Positions 6,401 to 6,401 of a stretch of 6,401 bases of DNA are shown here, piece after piece. The translations under genes and the position numbers were made by a program. The notes under the pieces are model-generated. The model ran no database searches, was not told where the DNA came from, and saw nothing but the letters and a program-made list of their open reading frames with translations. Within the stretch, counting starts at the first letter, position 1. The number at the start of each line of letters is the position of its first letter. The DNA comes from Bacillota bacterium (GTDB lineage: Bacteria; Bacillota; Dethiobacteria; DTU022; JAAZDR01): contig JAAZDR010000020.1 in the NCBI GenBank assembly GCA_012512705.1, positions 1 through 6,401 on the forward strand, read 5' to 3'.

Positions 6401-6401
6401 C

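Noticed and set aside
1..6401. CRISPR arrays, tRNA or rRNA genes, insertion sequences, or a new defence or accessory system
   Set aside because: The window is almost fully covered by known peptidoglycan genes, and I found no array, RNA gene, transposase or unknown gene.

Overview
The window is a stretch of the division and cell wall (dcw) gene cluster, with every gene on the minus strand. Reading in the direction of transcription (high to low coordinates) it holds the C-terminal tail of a PASTA-domain penicillin-binding protein, murE, murF, mraY, murD and the first two thirds of an ftsW/spoVE-type gene that runs off the left edge. The order PBP-murE-murF-mraY-murD-ftsW/spoVE, the meso-diaminopimelate signature in MurE, the moderately AT-rich composition, the use of TTG and GTG starts and the PASTA-bearing PBP next to murE all point to a clostridial or bacillar member of the Bacillota, possibly a spore former. 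The sequence does not allow a genus call.

Layout: 1-636 FtsW/SpoVE N-terminal part; 620-2038 MurD (17-base overlap with ftsW); 2060-3021 MraY, which needs one extra base near 2208-2219 to be read through; 3041-4423 MurF (TTG start); 4425-5924 MurE; 5925-6032 a short leader with a candidate promoter and a hairpin over the murE ribosome binding site; 6033-about 6302 end of the PASTA-PBP gene; about 6302-6401 a GC-rich piece (about 69% G+C) that reads as the end region of GatB and does not belong with the rest.

The genes form one pathway. MurD adds D-Glu, MurE adds meso-diaminopimelate and MurF adds D-Ala-D-Ala to the UDP-MurNAc stem. MraY transfers the finished UDP-MurNAc-pentapeptide to undecaprenyl phosphate at the membrane. 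The FtsW/SpoVE polymerase and its partner PBP use the resulting lipid II at the septum or in the spore cortex. Genes are packed with spacings from a 17-base overlap to about 30 bases, and no terminator is visible, so one polycistronic operon is likely.

I see no undescribed system. The points worth a second look are the frameshift in mraY, which removes the HHH loop and last helix from the first frame but leaves a TAATG stop/start junction; the abrupt composition and homology break at about 6302, best explained as a chimeric or misassembled contig end; and the murE leader, where two mutually exclusive stems could hide or expose the ribosome binding site.
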